From Desulfuromonadaceae bacterium UBA2294 (GTDB lineage Bacteria; Desulfobacterota; Desulfuromonadia; Desulfuromonadales; UBA2294): a DNA stretch of 32,041 bases. The notes below the pieces were generated by a model. It was given only the letters and a program-made list of their open reading frames with translations, was not told the origin of the DNA and ran no database searches. The position numbers were made by a program, and so were the translations under genes. Positions 1 to 7,179 of this stretch are shown piece by piece. The number at the start of each line of letters is the position of its first letter. The stretch's first letter is position 1. Location: positions 1 to 32,041 of the forward strand of contig DDWE01000111.1 in NCBI GenBank assembly GCA_002345625.1. The letters are read 5' to 3'.

Positions 1-2
1 AC

Positions 3-314
3 CATATCGATGTTCTCGGCAAAGAAGACCAGCCCTGCAGCGAGGTCTACGATGTGGTCGGTTCGTTGTGCGAGAATAACGACAAGTTTGCCGTGCAGCG
101 GTCGTTGCCGCCCATCGTTGAGGGGGATCTGGTCATCCTGCATGACACCGGTGCCCACGGTCATTCCATGGGCTTCCAGTACAACGGCCGCCTGCGTCCG
201 CAGGAACTGCTGCTGCACGAAAACGGCATGGTCGAGAAGATCCGTCGCGCCGAGACGGTCACGGACTATTTCGCAACCTATGAGTTTGCGCCGGACAGCA
301 TTACGCTATCGTGA
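3..314 (+). CDS. lysA: Diaminopimelate decarboxylase, C-terminal part (5' truncated by window edge)
   Basis: The last 103 residues of a PLP-dependent diaminopimelate decarboxylase, which converts meso-diaminopimelate to lysine in the cytoplasm. The fragment opens in frame 3 with HIDVLGKED and contains the substrate-site motif VVGSLCENND, matching the family pattern in which the conserved Cys and Glu follow VVG. It then has GAHGHSMGFQYNGRLRP, the family block around the conserved Tyr of the GxYGxSMxxxYNGxxRP pattern. Here the first block reads HGHSM instead of YGFSM, a variant I regard as within the family. The N-terminal TIM barrel with the PLP lysine lies outside the window. A hairpin terminator follows 41 bases after the stop, so this gene ends its transcription unit. 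Confidence is high for the family and moderate for the exact symbol, because related carboxynorspermidine decarboxylases share the fold. Confidence 0.87.
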   Translation, partial: HIDVLGKEDQPCSEVYDVVGSLCENNDKFAVQRSLPPIVEGDLVILHDTGAHGHSMGFQYNGRLRPQELLLHENGMVEKIRRAETVTDYFATYEFAPDSITLS

Positions 315-355
315 TTGCGAAAAAAGGGTCATAAACAAGATCAGTTGAGACACCG

Positions 356-383
356 GAGCCGGCAGCAGTGCCGGCTCTTTTTT
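356..383 (+). terminator. Rho-independent terminator after lysA
   Basis: Perfect 8-bp GC-rich stem (GAGCCGGC / GCCGGCTC) with a six-base loop AGCAGT, followed at once by six T. It separates lysA from the regulator operon that starts about 40 bases further on. Confidence 0.93.
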
Positions 384-421
384 GTTCCGCCATGGTCGAT
401 GGTGTCGGGGCAGGATAGTTG

Positions 422-450
422 TTGACAAAAATCATAAACTTTACTAGAAA
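422..450 (+). promoter_or_regulatory. Probable sigma-70 promoter of the Rrf2 operon
   Basis: A perfect -35 TTGACA at 422-427, a 17-base spacer and a -10-like TAGAAA at 445-450 (4 of 6 matches). It lies 30 bases before the regulator start codon. The AT-rich spacer and the short leader are where an autoregulating Rrf2 protein would be expected to bind; autoregulation is inference from the family. Confidence 0.6.
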
Positions 451-479
451 CGGAAAGACCTTTAGAGCGGAGGAAAACC

Positions 480-938
480 ATGAAGTTGTCCACCAAGAGC
501 CGATATGGGCTGCGTGCCCTTTTTGATATTGCGTTTCATACCGGCATGCTGCCGAGCCAGATCAAGGATATCTCCCGCCGACAACAGATTTCGCCGCGCT
601 ATCTGGAACAGATTTTCCAGGAGCTTAAAAAGGCTGGGCTGCTTAAGAGCAAGCGCGGGCCGCAGGGAGGATATCGGTTGACGCGTAAGCCGGAGGAGAT
701 TTCGGTTCTTGATGTCATCCGGGCCACGGAGGGGCGGCTGGCCCTGGTCGAATGTGGAACTTCGGACAATCAGGCCTGTGCCCTCGACAGCCAGTGCGTC
801 ACTCAGAAGGTCTGGCGCGGTGCGGCCAAGGCGCTGAGCGATTATCTGGCGGGTGTCACCCTGGCTGATTTGTGTGCCATGGGCCGGGAGATAGGGATGG
901 AGCAGGAGCTCGACCACCGCTTCATGTATTTTATTTGA
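480..938 (+). CDS. Rrf2 family transcriptional regulator, IscR-like
   Basis: A 152-residue DNA-binding regulator of the Rrf2 family. The N-terminus MKLSTKSRYGLRALFDIA and the block YLEQIFQELKKAGLLKSKRG...GGY are the winged-helix signature. Three cysteines at 92, 100 and 106 (CGTSDNQACALDSQC) occupy the region where E. coli IscR has its Fe-S ligands at 92, 98 and 104. An Fe-S or other redox/sulfur-sensing role is therefore likely, although the first spacing is two residues longer. The ribosome site GGAGGAAAA precedes the ATG. It is the first gene of a tight plus-strand group running through larE to the aldo/keto reductase, and so probably controls that group. CymR-type cysteine regulators belong to the same family, so the sensed signal (Fe-S status, cysteine or another) cannot be fixed from sequence alone. 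Confidence 0.9.
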   Translation: MKLSTKSRYGLRALFDIAFHTGMLPSQIKDISRRQQISPRYLEQIFQELKKAGLLKSKRGPQGGYRLTRKPEEISVLDVIRATEGRLALVECGTSDNQACALDSQCVTQKVWRGAAKALSDYLAGVTLADLCAMGREIGMEQELDHRFMYFI

Positions 939-946
939 GGATGCCG

Positions 947-1753
947 ATGCTGGAAAAACTTGAGCAGTTGCGTTGTCATCTGCGCAGCTTTGGCCCCAAG
1001 GTTGCCATTGCCTTCTCCGGCGGCGTCGATTCGACCTTTCTGTTGCGCATCGCCCTTGATGAGCTCGGACCCGACGGTGTTTTGGCCCTGACCGCCGTGT
1101 CGCCCACTTATCCGGAACATGAGCAGCAGGAGTGTCGGAATCTGGCCAACTTGCTCGGCGCAACGCAGATCGAAATCGATAGTGCCGAACTCCTGAACGA
1201 TGGATTCAGCGCCAATCAGCGCGAGCGTTGCTATCACTGCAAATATGCGCTATTCAGCCGTTTCCAGATCGAGGCGCAGGCGCACGGTTGTGCCGCGTTG
1301 CTCGATGGCTCGAATGTCGATGATCTGGGCGATGTCCGTCCTGGACACCGGGCGCTGGCCGAGTTGGAGGTCATTTCGCCGCTGCTCGAAGCCCGGATGC
1401 ATAAAGCCGAAATACGGCAGCTCAGCCGCGAGCTTGATCTGCCGACCTGGGACAAACAACCTTACGCCTGTCTGGCGACCCGCTTTCCGTTCGGGACCCG
1501 GATCACCGCTGAACGCCTGCAGCAGGTCGATCGTTGTGAGACGGTGTTGCGACGGTTCGGTTTTCGCAACTATCGGGTCCGCTACCATGGCGATACCGCC
1601 CGGATCGAGGTCGGTCCGGGTGAGATCGACCGGTTTTTCGAGGCCGGTCTGCGTGAAACGGTTGTCCGTGAATTTCGCGCCGTCGGTTTCATTTTTGTCG
1701 CCCTTGATCTGGAAGGTTACCGTACCGGTAGCCTGAACGCAGCCAGCGAATGA
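947..1753 (+). CDS. larE: ATP-dependent sulfur transferase LarE family
   Basis: A 268-residue PP-loop ATPase of the LarE family. LarE adenylates the pyridinium dicarboxylate mononucleotide and inserts sulfur, a step in making the nickel-pincer cofactor of lactate racemase and related LarA enzymes. The PP-loop SGGVDS is at residues 24-29. The cysteine pair C95/C98 (ERCYHCK) and C175 (PYACLATRFPFGTR) form a three-cysteine set of the kind that in some LarE proteins (Thermotoga type) binds a catalytic [4Fe-4S] cluster, whereas the Lactobacillus type sacrifices one cysteine. The ATG at 947 is chosen over 941 because GAGG at 936-939 is only one base from 941 but seven from 947. It starts 8 bases after the Rrf2 gene. 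No larA, larB or larC is visible in the window. Confidence 0.9.
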   Translation: MLEKLEQLRCHLRSFGPKVAIAFSGGVDSTFLLRIALDELGPDGVLALTAVSPTYPEHEQQECRNLANLLGATQIEIDSAELLNDGFSANQRERCYHCKYALFSRFQIEAQAHGCAALLDGSNVDDLGDVRPGHRALAELEVISPLLEARMHKAEIRQLSRELDLPTWDKQPYACLATRFPFGTRITAERLQQVDRCETVLRRFGFRNYRVRYHGDTARIEVGPGEIDRFFEAGLRETVVREFRAVGFIFVALDLEGYRTGSLNAASE

Positions 1754-1782
1754 TACTTTTCATAGCTTTATAGGAGATGGTC

Positions 1783-2199
1783 ATGCGGCGTCCCGCGGCC
1801 CTGTTATGCGTCTGTTTCTGTGCTGGGCTCATCGGTGTTTTCGCCGCCATGGGTGGCGAATGGCTGTGGGTCAGGGTGGGCCTTCCCGGGCTGGGCGGCT
1901 GGGCCTTGCAACCGATGCCGGCGGTCGACGGCTTTTGTGCCCGGCTGCTCTGGGGTGGCGTCTGGGGGCTGCTGTTTTTTATCGGCGTCGGTTCCGAGCG
2001 TCGGCGCAAACAGTGGATTCGTAAAGGGCTGTTGTTCAGCCTGGTCCCGGCCCTGCTTCAATTACTGTTACTGTTCCCGCAAATGGGTCATGACAGCCTG
2101 GCGGCCGGGGTCCTGCGTCCTATGTTGTTGTTGCTGCTCAATCTGCTCTGGGGGGCAACTGTCGGCGTGATGACGCGCGTATTCTGGGGGCGTGGGTGA
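1783..2199 (+). CDS. Small integral membrane protein, four predicted helices, unknown function
   Basis: A 138-residue very hydrophobic protein that I do not recognise. Hydrophobic segments lie roughly at residues 5-25, 52-70, 84-100 and 108-130, separated by a basic loop (SERRRKQWIRKG), suggesting four membrane helices. The ATG at 1783 is preferred because AGGAG at 1772-1776 lies six bases upstream; the ATG at 1777 would directly abut that site. Its last four bases overlap the GTG start of the next gene, so the two are translationally coupled. There are no catalytic motifs. The position between larE and a secreted nuclease-like gene gives no firm functional hint. Confidence 0.7.
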   Translation: MRRPAALLCVCFCAGLIGVFAAMGGEWLWVRVGLPGLGGWALQPMPAVDGFCARLLWGGVWGLLFFIGVGSERRRKQWIRKGLLFSLVPALLQLLLLFPQMGHDSLAAGVLRPMLLLLLNLLWGATVGVMTRVFWGRG

Positions 2200-2702
2200 C
2201 ATTCAGGCTGTTGATGGTCCTCGTCCTGCTGGTTGCTGCGGCACTTCCTGCACCGGCCGCAGACCTTGCCGGGCGTCTAGAGTGGGTCTATGACGGTGAC
2301 AGCATAAGGGTCGCACATTTTGGCAAGGTCCGTCTGCTCGGGATTGATGTTCCGGAGACCGAGGCTTCGCAGCGGGACGATTTCCTGCTGCGTCGCGGCG
2401 TAGCCGCCACCACCCTGCGCCAGACGGCAACGGCAGCGCGCCATTATGTGCAGCTGTTGCGTGGTCAGACGGTGCGGTTGCAACTGCCGGAGGTGGAGCG
2501 GGACCGTTACGGTCGCCTACTGGCCTATGTCTACCTGCCGGACGGGCGCCTGCTTAATCGCAGCCTGATTGAAGAGGGACTGGCGGTCGTCTACCGCCGT
2601 TTTGATTTTACACTCAAGGCCGAATTCATTGCGGCTGAAACCTTGGCCCGGCAGCAGCAACGCGGATTGTGGCGGCTGGCGGTGCCTTTGCGCAAGGAGT
2701 GA
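2196..2702 (+). CDS. Secreted thermonuclease-like (SNase-fold) protein
   Basis: A 168-residue protein with an N-terminal signal peptide (hydrophobic LLMVLVLLVAAALPAPAA) followed by a staphylococcal-nuclease fold. Family blocks are visible in order: VYDGDSIRV (metal-binding Asp region), VRLLGIDVPETE (conserved Arg, Asp and Glu of the active site) and ERDRYGRLLAYVYLPDGRLLN with the second conserved Arg. It therefore has the residues expected for a calcium-dependent nuclease acting outside the cytoplasm, most likely in the periplasm, though a mature structural role is also possible. The start is GTG at 2196, overlapping the previous stop as GTGA. The following gene begins only two bases after the stop. 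Confidence 0.85.
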   Translation: MTFRLLMVLVLLVAAALPAPAADLAGRLEWVYDGDSIRVAHFGKVRLLGIDVPETEASQRDDFLLRRGVAATTLRQTATAARHYVQLLRGQTVRLQLPEVERDRYGRLLAYVYLPDGRLLNRSLIEEGLAVVYRRFDFTLKAEFIAAETLARQQQRGLWRLAVPLRKE

Positions 2703-2704
2703 CG

Positions 2705-3655
2705 ATGAAGCGTGTTTCTCTTGGCCGTACCGGCCTTGCCATCCATCCTCTGGTGTTCGGCTCACTCCCCCTTGGCCCTTTGCAGGCCAATCTTTCGGTC
2801 GCCGCCGGGGCCCGCATCATTCGCACCGCACTGGAGTCCGGGGTCAACCTCATCGATACGGCGGCCCTTTATCAGACCTACCCCTACCTGCGCACCGCCC
2901 TCGAAGGTTTCGCCGGAACGGTGCATCTTGCCAGTAAAACCCACGCCAGTGACGGGATGACGGCACGTCAGCACGTCGAGGCGGCACTTCGCGCCCTCGG
3001 TCGCGAGCAGCTTGATATTGTTCACCTGCACGGTGCCCGGCTGGTCGATCCGTTTGTCGAGCGGGCAGAGGTTTTTGATACTCTGCGGCAGATGCAGCAG
3101 GAAGGGAAAATCGCTCATCTCGGGCTGTCGACCCACTACATCGTCGGCGTCGAGAAGGCGGCTGCCGAGCCTGACATTGCGGTGATCCATCCGCTGATCA
3201 ACCGCAATGGCATGGGGATTCTGGACGGTTCTGCCCGGCAGATGGCGACGGCGATCGCCGCGGCTGCGGCAGCCGGAAAAGGGGTCTACGCCATGAAGGC
3301 CCTGGCCGGTGGCAACCTGATCAGTGATGCGCGCGCCAGTCTCGATTATGTCCGGCAGTTGCCCGGGGTGCAGGCGCTGGCGGTCGGTATGCTCTCCGAA
3401 GATGAAGTTCTGGCCAACATTGCCCTGTTCGAAGAGGACCCCGTCGATGATCAGGTCTGGACACAGCTGCAGTCCCGACAGCGGCGGTTACAGATTATGG
3501 AGCAGTTTTGCAAAGGCTGTGGTCAGTGCCTGACGGCATGTACCAATCAGGCCCTGGCTCTAAAAAACGGTGTAGCGCAGGTGGAGGAGGAGAAATGTAT
3601 TCTCTGCGGTTATTGTGCCGTTGCCTGTCCGGAATTTTTGATCCGGGTCGTTTAG
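2705..3655 (+). CDS. Aldo/keto reductase fused to a C-terminal 2[4Fe-4S] ferredoxin domain
   Basis: A 316-residue fusion. Residues 1 to about 255 form an aldo/keto reductase barrel. The start RVSLGRTGLAIHPLVFG is typical, and the catalytic set appears as D51 and Y56 (LIDTAALYQTY), K78 (ASKTH) and H109 (DIVHLHG). The C-terminal 55 residues carry two CxxCxxCxxxC clusters (FCKGCGQCLTAC and CILCGYCAVAC), each able to bind a [4Fe-4S] centre, so electrons may come from ferredoxin rather than only NAD(P)H. The ATG at 2705 has AGGAG of the preceding gene's last codons six bases upstream. It is the last gene of the tight operon and sits about 100 bases before a free ferredoxin gene, a plausible partner. 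The substrate is unknown. Confidence 0.88.
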   Translation: MKRVSLGRTGLAIHPLVFGSLPLGPLQANLSVAAGARIIRTALESGVNLIDTAALYQTYPYLRTALEGFAGTVHLASKTHASDGMTARQHVEAALRALGREQLDIVHLHGARLVDPFVERAEVFDTLRQMQQEGKIAHLGLSTHYIVGVEKAAAEPDIAVIHPLINRNGMGILDGSARQMATAIAAAAAAGKGVYAMKALAGGNLISDARASLDYVRQLPGVQALAVGMLSEDEVLANIALFEEDPVDDQVWTQLQSRQRRLQIMEQFCKGCGQCLTACTNQALALKNGVAQVEEEKCILCGYCAVACPEFLIRVV

Positions 3656-3758
3656 AAAAATAGCAATTTAGGGTGGACAGGTTCCGGAAAATTGGTTTAG
3701 ACTCCGAAACCATAATTCACAAGCAGTACGACCTATCTTAACCAAAGGAGATCAATCA

Positions 3759-3926
3759 ATGGCTCACACAATTACTGACGAATGCATCAATTGCGCCGCG
3801 TGCGTCGATAGCTGCCCGGTTGACGCGATCAGCGAAGCTGGCGACAAGCACGTGATTGACGCCGATACCTGCACCGATTGCGGTGCTTGTGTCGACACCT
3901 GCCCGGTGAGCGCGATCGAAGGCTGA
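3759..3926 (+). CDS. 2[4Fe-4S] ferredoxin
   Basis: A 55-residue bacterial-type ferredoxin. It carries two CxxCxxCxxxCP motifs (CINCAACVDSCP and CTDCGACVDTCP) separated by an acidic stretch, the classic clostridial-type arrangement of two low-potential [4Fe-4S] clusters. A strong ribosome site AAAGGAG at 3744-3750 lies eight bases before the ATG. The roughly 100-base gap before it holds a CATAAT at 3711-3716 that could be a -10 box, but I see no convincing -35, so it may also be read through from the aldo/keto reductase. A strong terminator follows. Likely role: soluble electron carrier for anaerobic oxidoreductases. Confidence 0.95.
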   Translation: MAHTITDECINCAACVDSCPVDAISEAGDKHVIDADTCTDCGACVDTCPVSAIEG

Positions 3927-3942
3927 TTGCCTGACGGCAAAA

Positions 3943-3986
3943 CAAAAAAAACAGCGGCCCGCTTCAAGCGGGCCGCTGTTTTTTTT
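3943..3986. terminator. Bidirectional rho-independent terminator between convergent genes
   Basis: A 12-bp perfect stem (ACAGCGGCCCGC / GCGGGCCGCTGT) with loop TTCAA. It is flanked by an A-run on the left and seven T on the right, so it can stop transcription of the ferredoxin gene and of the convergent minus-strand DUF3426 gene. Confidence 0.95.
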
Positions 3987-4012
3987 GAGTCATCTATCGC
4001 TTCGACGTTAAA

Positions 4013-5494
4013 TCAGGGCTGCGATCCGGGCGCTGAGTCGACAATCTCGACGTTGAATTCGACAATATCCTTAGGAGTCTTGCCGAAGACGATGGTGAAG
4101 GGGAGGGTCGCCTGCGGTGCGACATCGAGATTAGAGAGGGAATCACCAAACTGGTTCTTGCCACGCTCCAGCAGCTTTTCGACCGGCAGAGAACTGAGCT
4201 CTGCCGTGCTTAAGGCGTTGCCACAGAAAACTTTCTGATTGGCGACCGGCTTGCCCGCGGCATTGTAGAGCAGGCCGCGAATCGCAATGGCCGAGCGCGA
4301 TTTAGGGAAGTCGTTGCGCACCTTGCCGTCGATGACAAAGAGGCGGCCAGCACTTTTGTTGTCGATGAAGCGGCCGCTCATTTCGACGACTCCGATGGTG
4401 CCGACCGGTTCGACAGCGGCGCTGCCGCCAAGCATCGCTTGAATCTGGGCGTTGGCCCGAGTCCAGAGTGTCTGGGCGAATCCACTGTAATCGGCGGCCC
4501 CTAGTTCGGCAAAATCTCCGGACCAGAAACCCATGCGTTGCATGCCGTAGAGGCTGCCACCCAGGACCAGTGCCAGGAACAGAACCAGGGCAACCAGTGA
4601 TCCCCAGGGGCCTTTTTTCTTGGCAGAGTGCCGCCCCTTGATCGGGCGCTTCTTGCTCGGAGCCGATTTTTGTGGCCCTTTTGCCGATTCCGGCCGTTTG
4701 GACTCCGGTTCCGCCGCCGGTGCGGGGGGCGGAACCGGTGCCGGCGTCGGAGCCGGCTCGGGTTCATCTTCCTGCAGGGAGATGCCGCTGAAATCGAGAT
4801 TTTCATCCTCGTCTGAAGCGGCGTCAAAATTAAAGCTGTCGCTTTCGACTCCGCCATCGTCCCAGTCAAAGTCGTCGTTGCCACCGGCGGCAGCGATTTC
4901 GGGGCTGTCATTGTCGTCGAAGGCGAAGTCGTTCTGGATCCCCTGTCCGTGACTCTCTTCTAGAATATCGTCGGTGGTGACGCTGCCGCTGAAGGCAAAG
5001 GCGTCTTCACTGATCACCGGTTCTGATTCCGGCTCATCATCGGCGGCGGTGTCGCCAAAGGAGAATTCATCAGAAGGGGTTTCCTCGCCGGTGGACGAGT
5101 CGACCCCGAAGGAGAACTCGTCTGCCGGTGGCCCGGCGGGTTCGTCGTCGCCAAAGGAGAAGTCGTCGAACGACGGAGCGGCATCCTCGGTACTTTCCGA
5201 TGCTGATTCACCCCCGATATTGTCCCAGCCGCCAGATTCTGGCTCTTCCTCTTGACCGTCATCGGATGTATCCGGCGTGTCAAAACTGGCATTCAGATCG
5301 GCCCAGTCGCTTTCACTGGGTGCCGACTCCTGGGCCGGATCCTCGACAGCCGTCTCGGCGACCGGCTCTTCTTCCGGCGGCATGACGGTGAAAATCTCCT
5401 GGCATTTGGAACAACGGACCTTGACCCCGCCGGCCTTGAGTTTGTCGTCGGCGATTTTGAAGCGGGTATCGCAGGCCGAGCATTGAATTACCAT
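4013..5494 (-). CDS. MJ0042-type zinc-finger protein with acidic linker, membrane helix and DUF3426 domain
   Basis: A 493-residue protein with four parts. Residues 1-38 form an MJ0042-type zinc finger (C5, C8, C28, C31). Residues about 40-265 are a long Asp/Glu/Ser/Pro-rich, low-complexity segment in which the motif DxFSFG(D/V) recurs at about 112, 127 and 144, with related FAF/FNF versions later. A basic patch (PSKKRPIKGRHSAKKKG) then precedes one membrane helix at about 298-318. The C-terminal roughly 160 residues match the DUF3426 pattern (MSGRFIDNKSAG...VRNDFP...FCGN). Such proteins are widespread in delta-type and other proteobacteria but their function is unclear. The topology suggests a cytoplasmic zinc finger and a periplasmic C-terminus. 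It follows hpt by 24 bases and probably shares its promoter. Confidence 0.85.
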   Translation of the reverse strand: MVIQCSACDTRFKIADDKLKAGGVKVRCSKCQEIFTVMPPEEEPVAETAVEDPAQESAPSESDWADLNASFDTPDTSDDGQEEEPESGGWDNIGGESASESTEDAAPSFDDFSFGDDEPAGPPADEFSFGVDSSTGEETPSDEFSFGDTAADDEPESEPVISEDAFAFSGSVTTDDILEESHGQGIQNDFAFDDNDSPEIAAAGGNDDFDWDDGGVESDSFNFDAASDEDENLDFSGISLQEDEPEPAPTPAPVPPPAPAAEPESKRPESAKGPQKSAPSKKRPIKGRHSAKKKGPWGSLVALVLFLALVLGGSLYGMQRMGFWSGDFAELGAADYSGFAQTLWTRANAQIQAMLGGSAAVEPVGTIGVVEMSGRFIDNKSAGRLFVIDGKVRNDFPKSRSAIAIRGLLYNAAGKPVANQKVFCGNALSTAELSSLPVEKLLERGKNQFGDSLSNLDVAPQATLPFTIVFGKTPKDIVEFNVEIVDSAPGSQP

Positions 5495-5518
5495 GTTTGT
5501 TTCTCCCTCCGTGCCGGG

Positions 5519-6046
5519 TCAGGCGTCAACGACCAGGCAGATATCCGCAAGGTTTCGGTAGCGCTCATCAAGGTCAAGACCGTAGCCGACGATGAAGCCG
5601 TCATCCATTGAGATGCCAATGTAATCGGCTTCGAATTCAACTTCGCGCCGGCCTCGTTTATCAATCAGGGTGCAGACCTTGAGTGTTTTCGGTCCGCGTT
5701 CGAGCAAAAGGTGATAAAGGGTTTCGATGGTGTGTCCGCTGTCGATGATGTCTTCAACGATGACGACGTTGCGCCCCTTGAGAGACATTTCGATGTCTTT
5801 GCGAATCTCGACCAGTCCGGAACTCCGGGTGTCGGAACCGTAGCTGGCCAGACGGACAAAATCGACCAGAACCGGCGTCTTCATGGCGCGGACAATGTCG
5901 GCAAAAAAAAGGAATGACCCCTTGAGGACGCCGACCATCAGCACCTCTTCATCAGCGAAGTCGGCGCTGATTTCAGCTGCCAGTCGATCCACCTGGGCCA
6001 TGAGCATGTCGCGTGCGTAGAGTGTCTCCAGCTTCGGTTCCAGCAT
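5519..6046 (-). CDS. hpt: Hypoxanthine phosphoribosyltransferase
   Basis: A 175-residue purine-salvage enzyme that joins hypoxanthine or guanine to PRPP, giving IMP or GMP. The PRPP-binding motif VVIVEDIIDSGHT is at residues 94-106, the LKGS loop is at 41-44, and the base-binding tail includes DDGFIVGYGLDLDERYRNL. The length matches bacterial HPRT (about 175-185 residues). The frame stays open upstream to a TTG at 6082, but the predicted promoter places the transcription start near 6084, leaving no leader for that codon. The ATG at 6046 gives a leader of about 38 bases containing GGAAGG, so I choose it. It is the first gene of a two-gene minus-strand unit with the DUF3426 protein. Confidence 0.94.
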   Translation of the reverse strand: MLEPKLETLYARDMLMAQVDRLAAEISADFADEEVLMVGVLKGSFLFFADIVRAMKTPVLVDFVRLASYGSDTRSSGLVEIRKDIEMSLKGRNVVIVEDIIDSGHTIETLYHLLLERGPKTLKVCTLIDKRGRREVEFEADYIGISMDDGFIVGYGLDLDERYRNLADICLVVDA

Positions 6047-6090
6047 GTCGGGTTGTGTCGCCTTCCATTTTGTAAGATTCAAACGCGTAT

Positions 6091-6119
6091 TCTATAGCAA
6101 AGCAGGGCGTTTGTGTCAA
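6091..6119 (-). promoter_or_regulatory. Strong sigma-70 promoter for hpt
   Basis: Reading the minus strand: TTGACA (6119-6114), a 17-base spacer and TATAGA (6096-6091). This is 11 of 12 matches to consensus with ideal spacing. The expected start of transcription near 6084 supports the ATG at 6046 as the hpt start. Confidence 0.82.
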
Positions 6120-6140
6120 TTTCTTCCGCGTATTACAGGG

Positions 6141-6168
6141 TTTACGTGTCGGTTAAATATGCTAGACT
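6141..6168 (+). promoter_or_regulatory. Candidate extended -10 promoter for the DUF1573 gene
   Basis: TTTACG at 6141-6146, a 16-base spacer and TAGACT at 6163-6168, preceded by TGC (an extended -10 TGn). It is divergent from, and about 20 bases away from, the hpt promoter. It leaves a leader of about 55 bases before the ATG at 6233. Confidence 0.45.
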
Positions 6169-6232
6169 CTGCGCACGGTCTTCCGGCATGGGTTCGTCGC
6201 TATCCGTTTCACTGCGAAAAAAGGAGTCGATC

Positions 6233-6916
6233 ATGATTCGTTGTCTACTTCTACTACTTGTGTTGCTTCCTGCTCACGTTCTGGCTGCACCTGCTCCACA
6301 GCTGACCAGTGACGAGCCGGTGTTCGATTTCGGCACGGTGCTGCAGGGTGAAAAAGTTGATCATACGTTCGTGTTTCGCAACTCCGGGACGGCACCACTG
6401 GTCATCGATCGGGTCAAGAGTTCCTGCAGCTGTACGGCATCACTTTTGTCCGACAAGGAAATTCCTGCCGGTGGCAGCGGCAGTGTGCAGGCGGTTTTCG
6501 ACTCGACCCGATTTCGCGGTCGCATACACAAAACCCTCTACCTTTACAGCAATGACCCTGACCGTCCGTCGGTCGAATTTCTCCTGCAGGGGGAGGTTGT
6601 TGTCCCGCTGCAGGCGACGCCGGCCACACTGAATTTTGGTGATGTTGCCGTCGGCGCGCAATCGGTCCAGACCGTGGTTCTGAAAAACACCAGCCCGGTC
6701 ACGCTGCTGATCGACAACATCAGCAGTCTCAACGATGCGGTTCAGGTCGACTGGCAGGAGGTGAAACTGGCCGCCGGCGCGCAGGTTTCCCTGACCATAA
6801 AGGCTGTCCCGCAGGCAGCGACGCCGAACCTGAACGGGAAAATTCTGGTGCACACGAACAATCCGTCCATACCTGAGTTTGCCGTGCCGGTCTCCGGTAG
6901 CGTGTTGCGTCCCTGA
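6233..6916 (+). CDS. DUF1573 domain periplasmic protein
   Basis: A 227-residue exported protein. A signal peptide (LLLLLVLLPAHVLAAPAP) is followed by two beta-sandwich repeats of the DUF1573/ASH type. The first has the hallmark FDFGTVLQGEKVDHTFVFRN and ends in a Cys pair (SSCSCTA); the second begins NFGDVAVGAQSVQTVVLKN. Such domains are immunoglobulin-like and commonly found in exported or surface proteins; the molecular function is unknown. The ATG at 6233 has AAGGAG at 6221-6226. The in-frame opening further upstream (from 6113) has no ribosome site and would bury the signal peptide, so it is not used. Confidence 0.86.
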   Translation: MIRCLLLLLVLLPAHVLAAPAPQLTSDEPVFDFGTVLQGEKVDHTFVFRNSGTAPLVIDRVKSSCSCTASLLSDKEIPAGGSGSVQAVFDSTRFRGRIHKTLYLYSNDPDRPSVEFLLQGEVVVPLQATPATLNFGDVAVGAQSVQTVVLKNTSPVTLLIDNISSLNDAVQVDWQEVKLAAGAQVSLTIKAVPQAATPNLNGKILVHTNNPSIPEFAVPVSGSVLRP

Positions 6917-6932
6917 GCGTATGCAATAGCGG

Positions 6933-6961
6933 TTGCATTCGCCGGGACGATAGGGTATAAA
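6933..6961 (+). promoter_or_regulatory. Promoter of the tRNA-Arg gene
   Basis: TTGCAT at 6933-6938, a 17-base spacer and TATAAA at 6956-6961. The predicted start lies about five bases before the tRNA 5' end, which suits a short-leader tRNA transcript. The -35 is weak (3 of 6). Confidence 0.55.
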
Positions 6962-6972
6962 ACCGTTCTCGT

Positions 6973-7049
<77 letters not shown>

Positions 7050-7063
7050 GTTTAATACCCGTG

Positions 7064-7101
7064 GCCACGCACCCTTTATTCGGTGTGTGGCTTTGTCTTT
7101 T
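7064..7101 (+). terminator. Terminator after tRNA-Arg
   Basis: A 10-bp stem (GCCACGCACC / GGTGTGTGGC, one G-U pair) with an eight-base loop, followed by a T-rich tract (TTTGTCTTTT). It starts 15 bases after the tRNA CCA end. Confidence 0.8.
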
Positions 7102-7179
7102 GGGGTGATAACTTGGGGATGTTGCGGGCTGGAGCTTGTGCTAAAATAACAACGGGATATGTAAAGAGCGGAGGACGCA

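Noticed and set aside
462..1163. 233-aa minus-strand open frame opposite the Rrf2 and larE genes
   Set aside because: Arg/Gln-rich, no family motifs, no ribosome site. It is the antisense shadow of two well-supported genes.
6047..6082. TTG start at 6082 for hpt
   Set aside because: The predicted transcription start (about 6084) leaves no leader; the added 12 residues are outside the family core.
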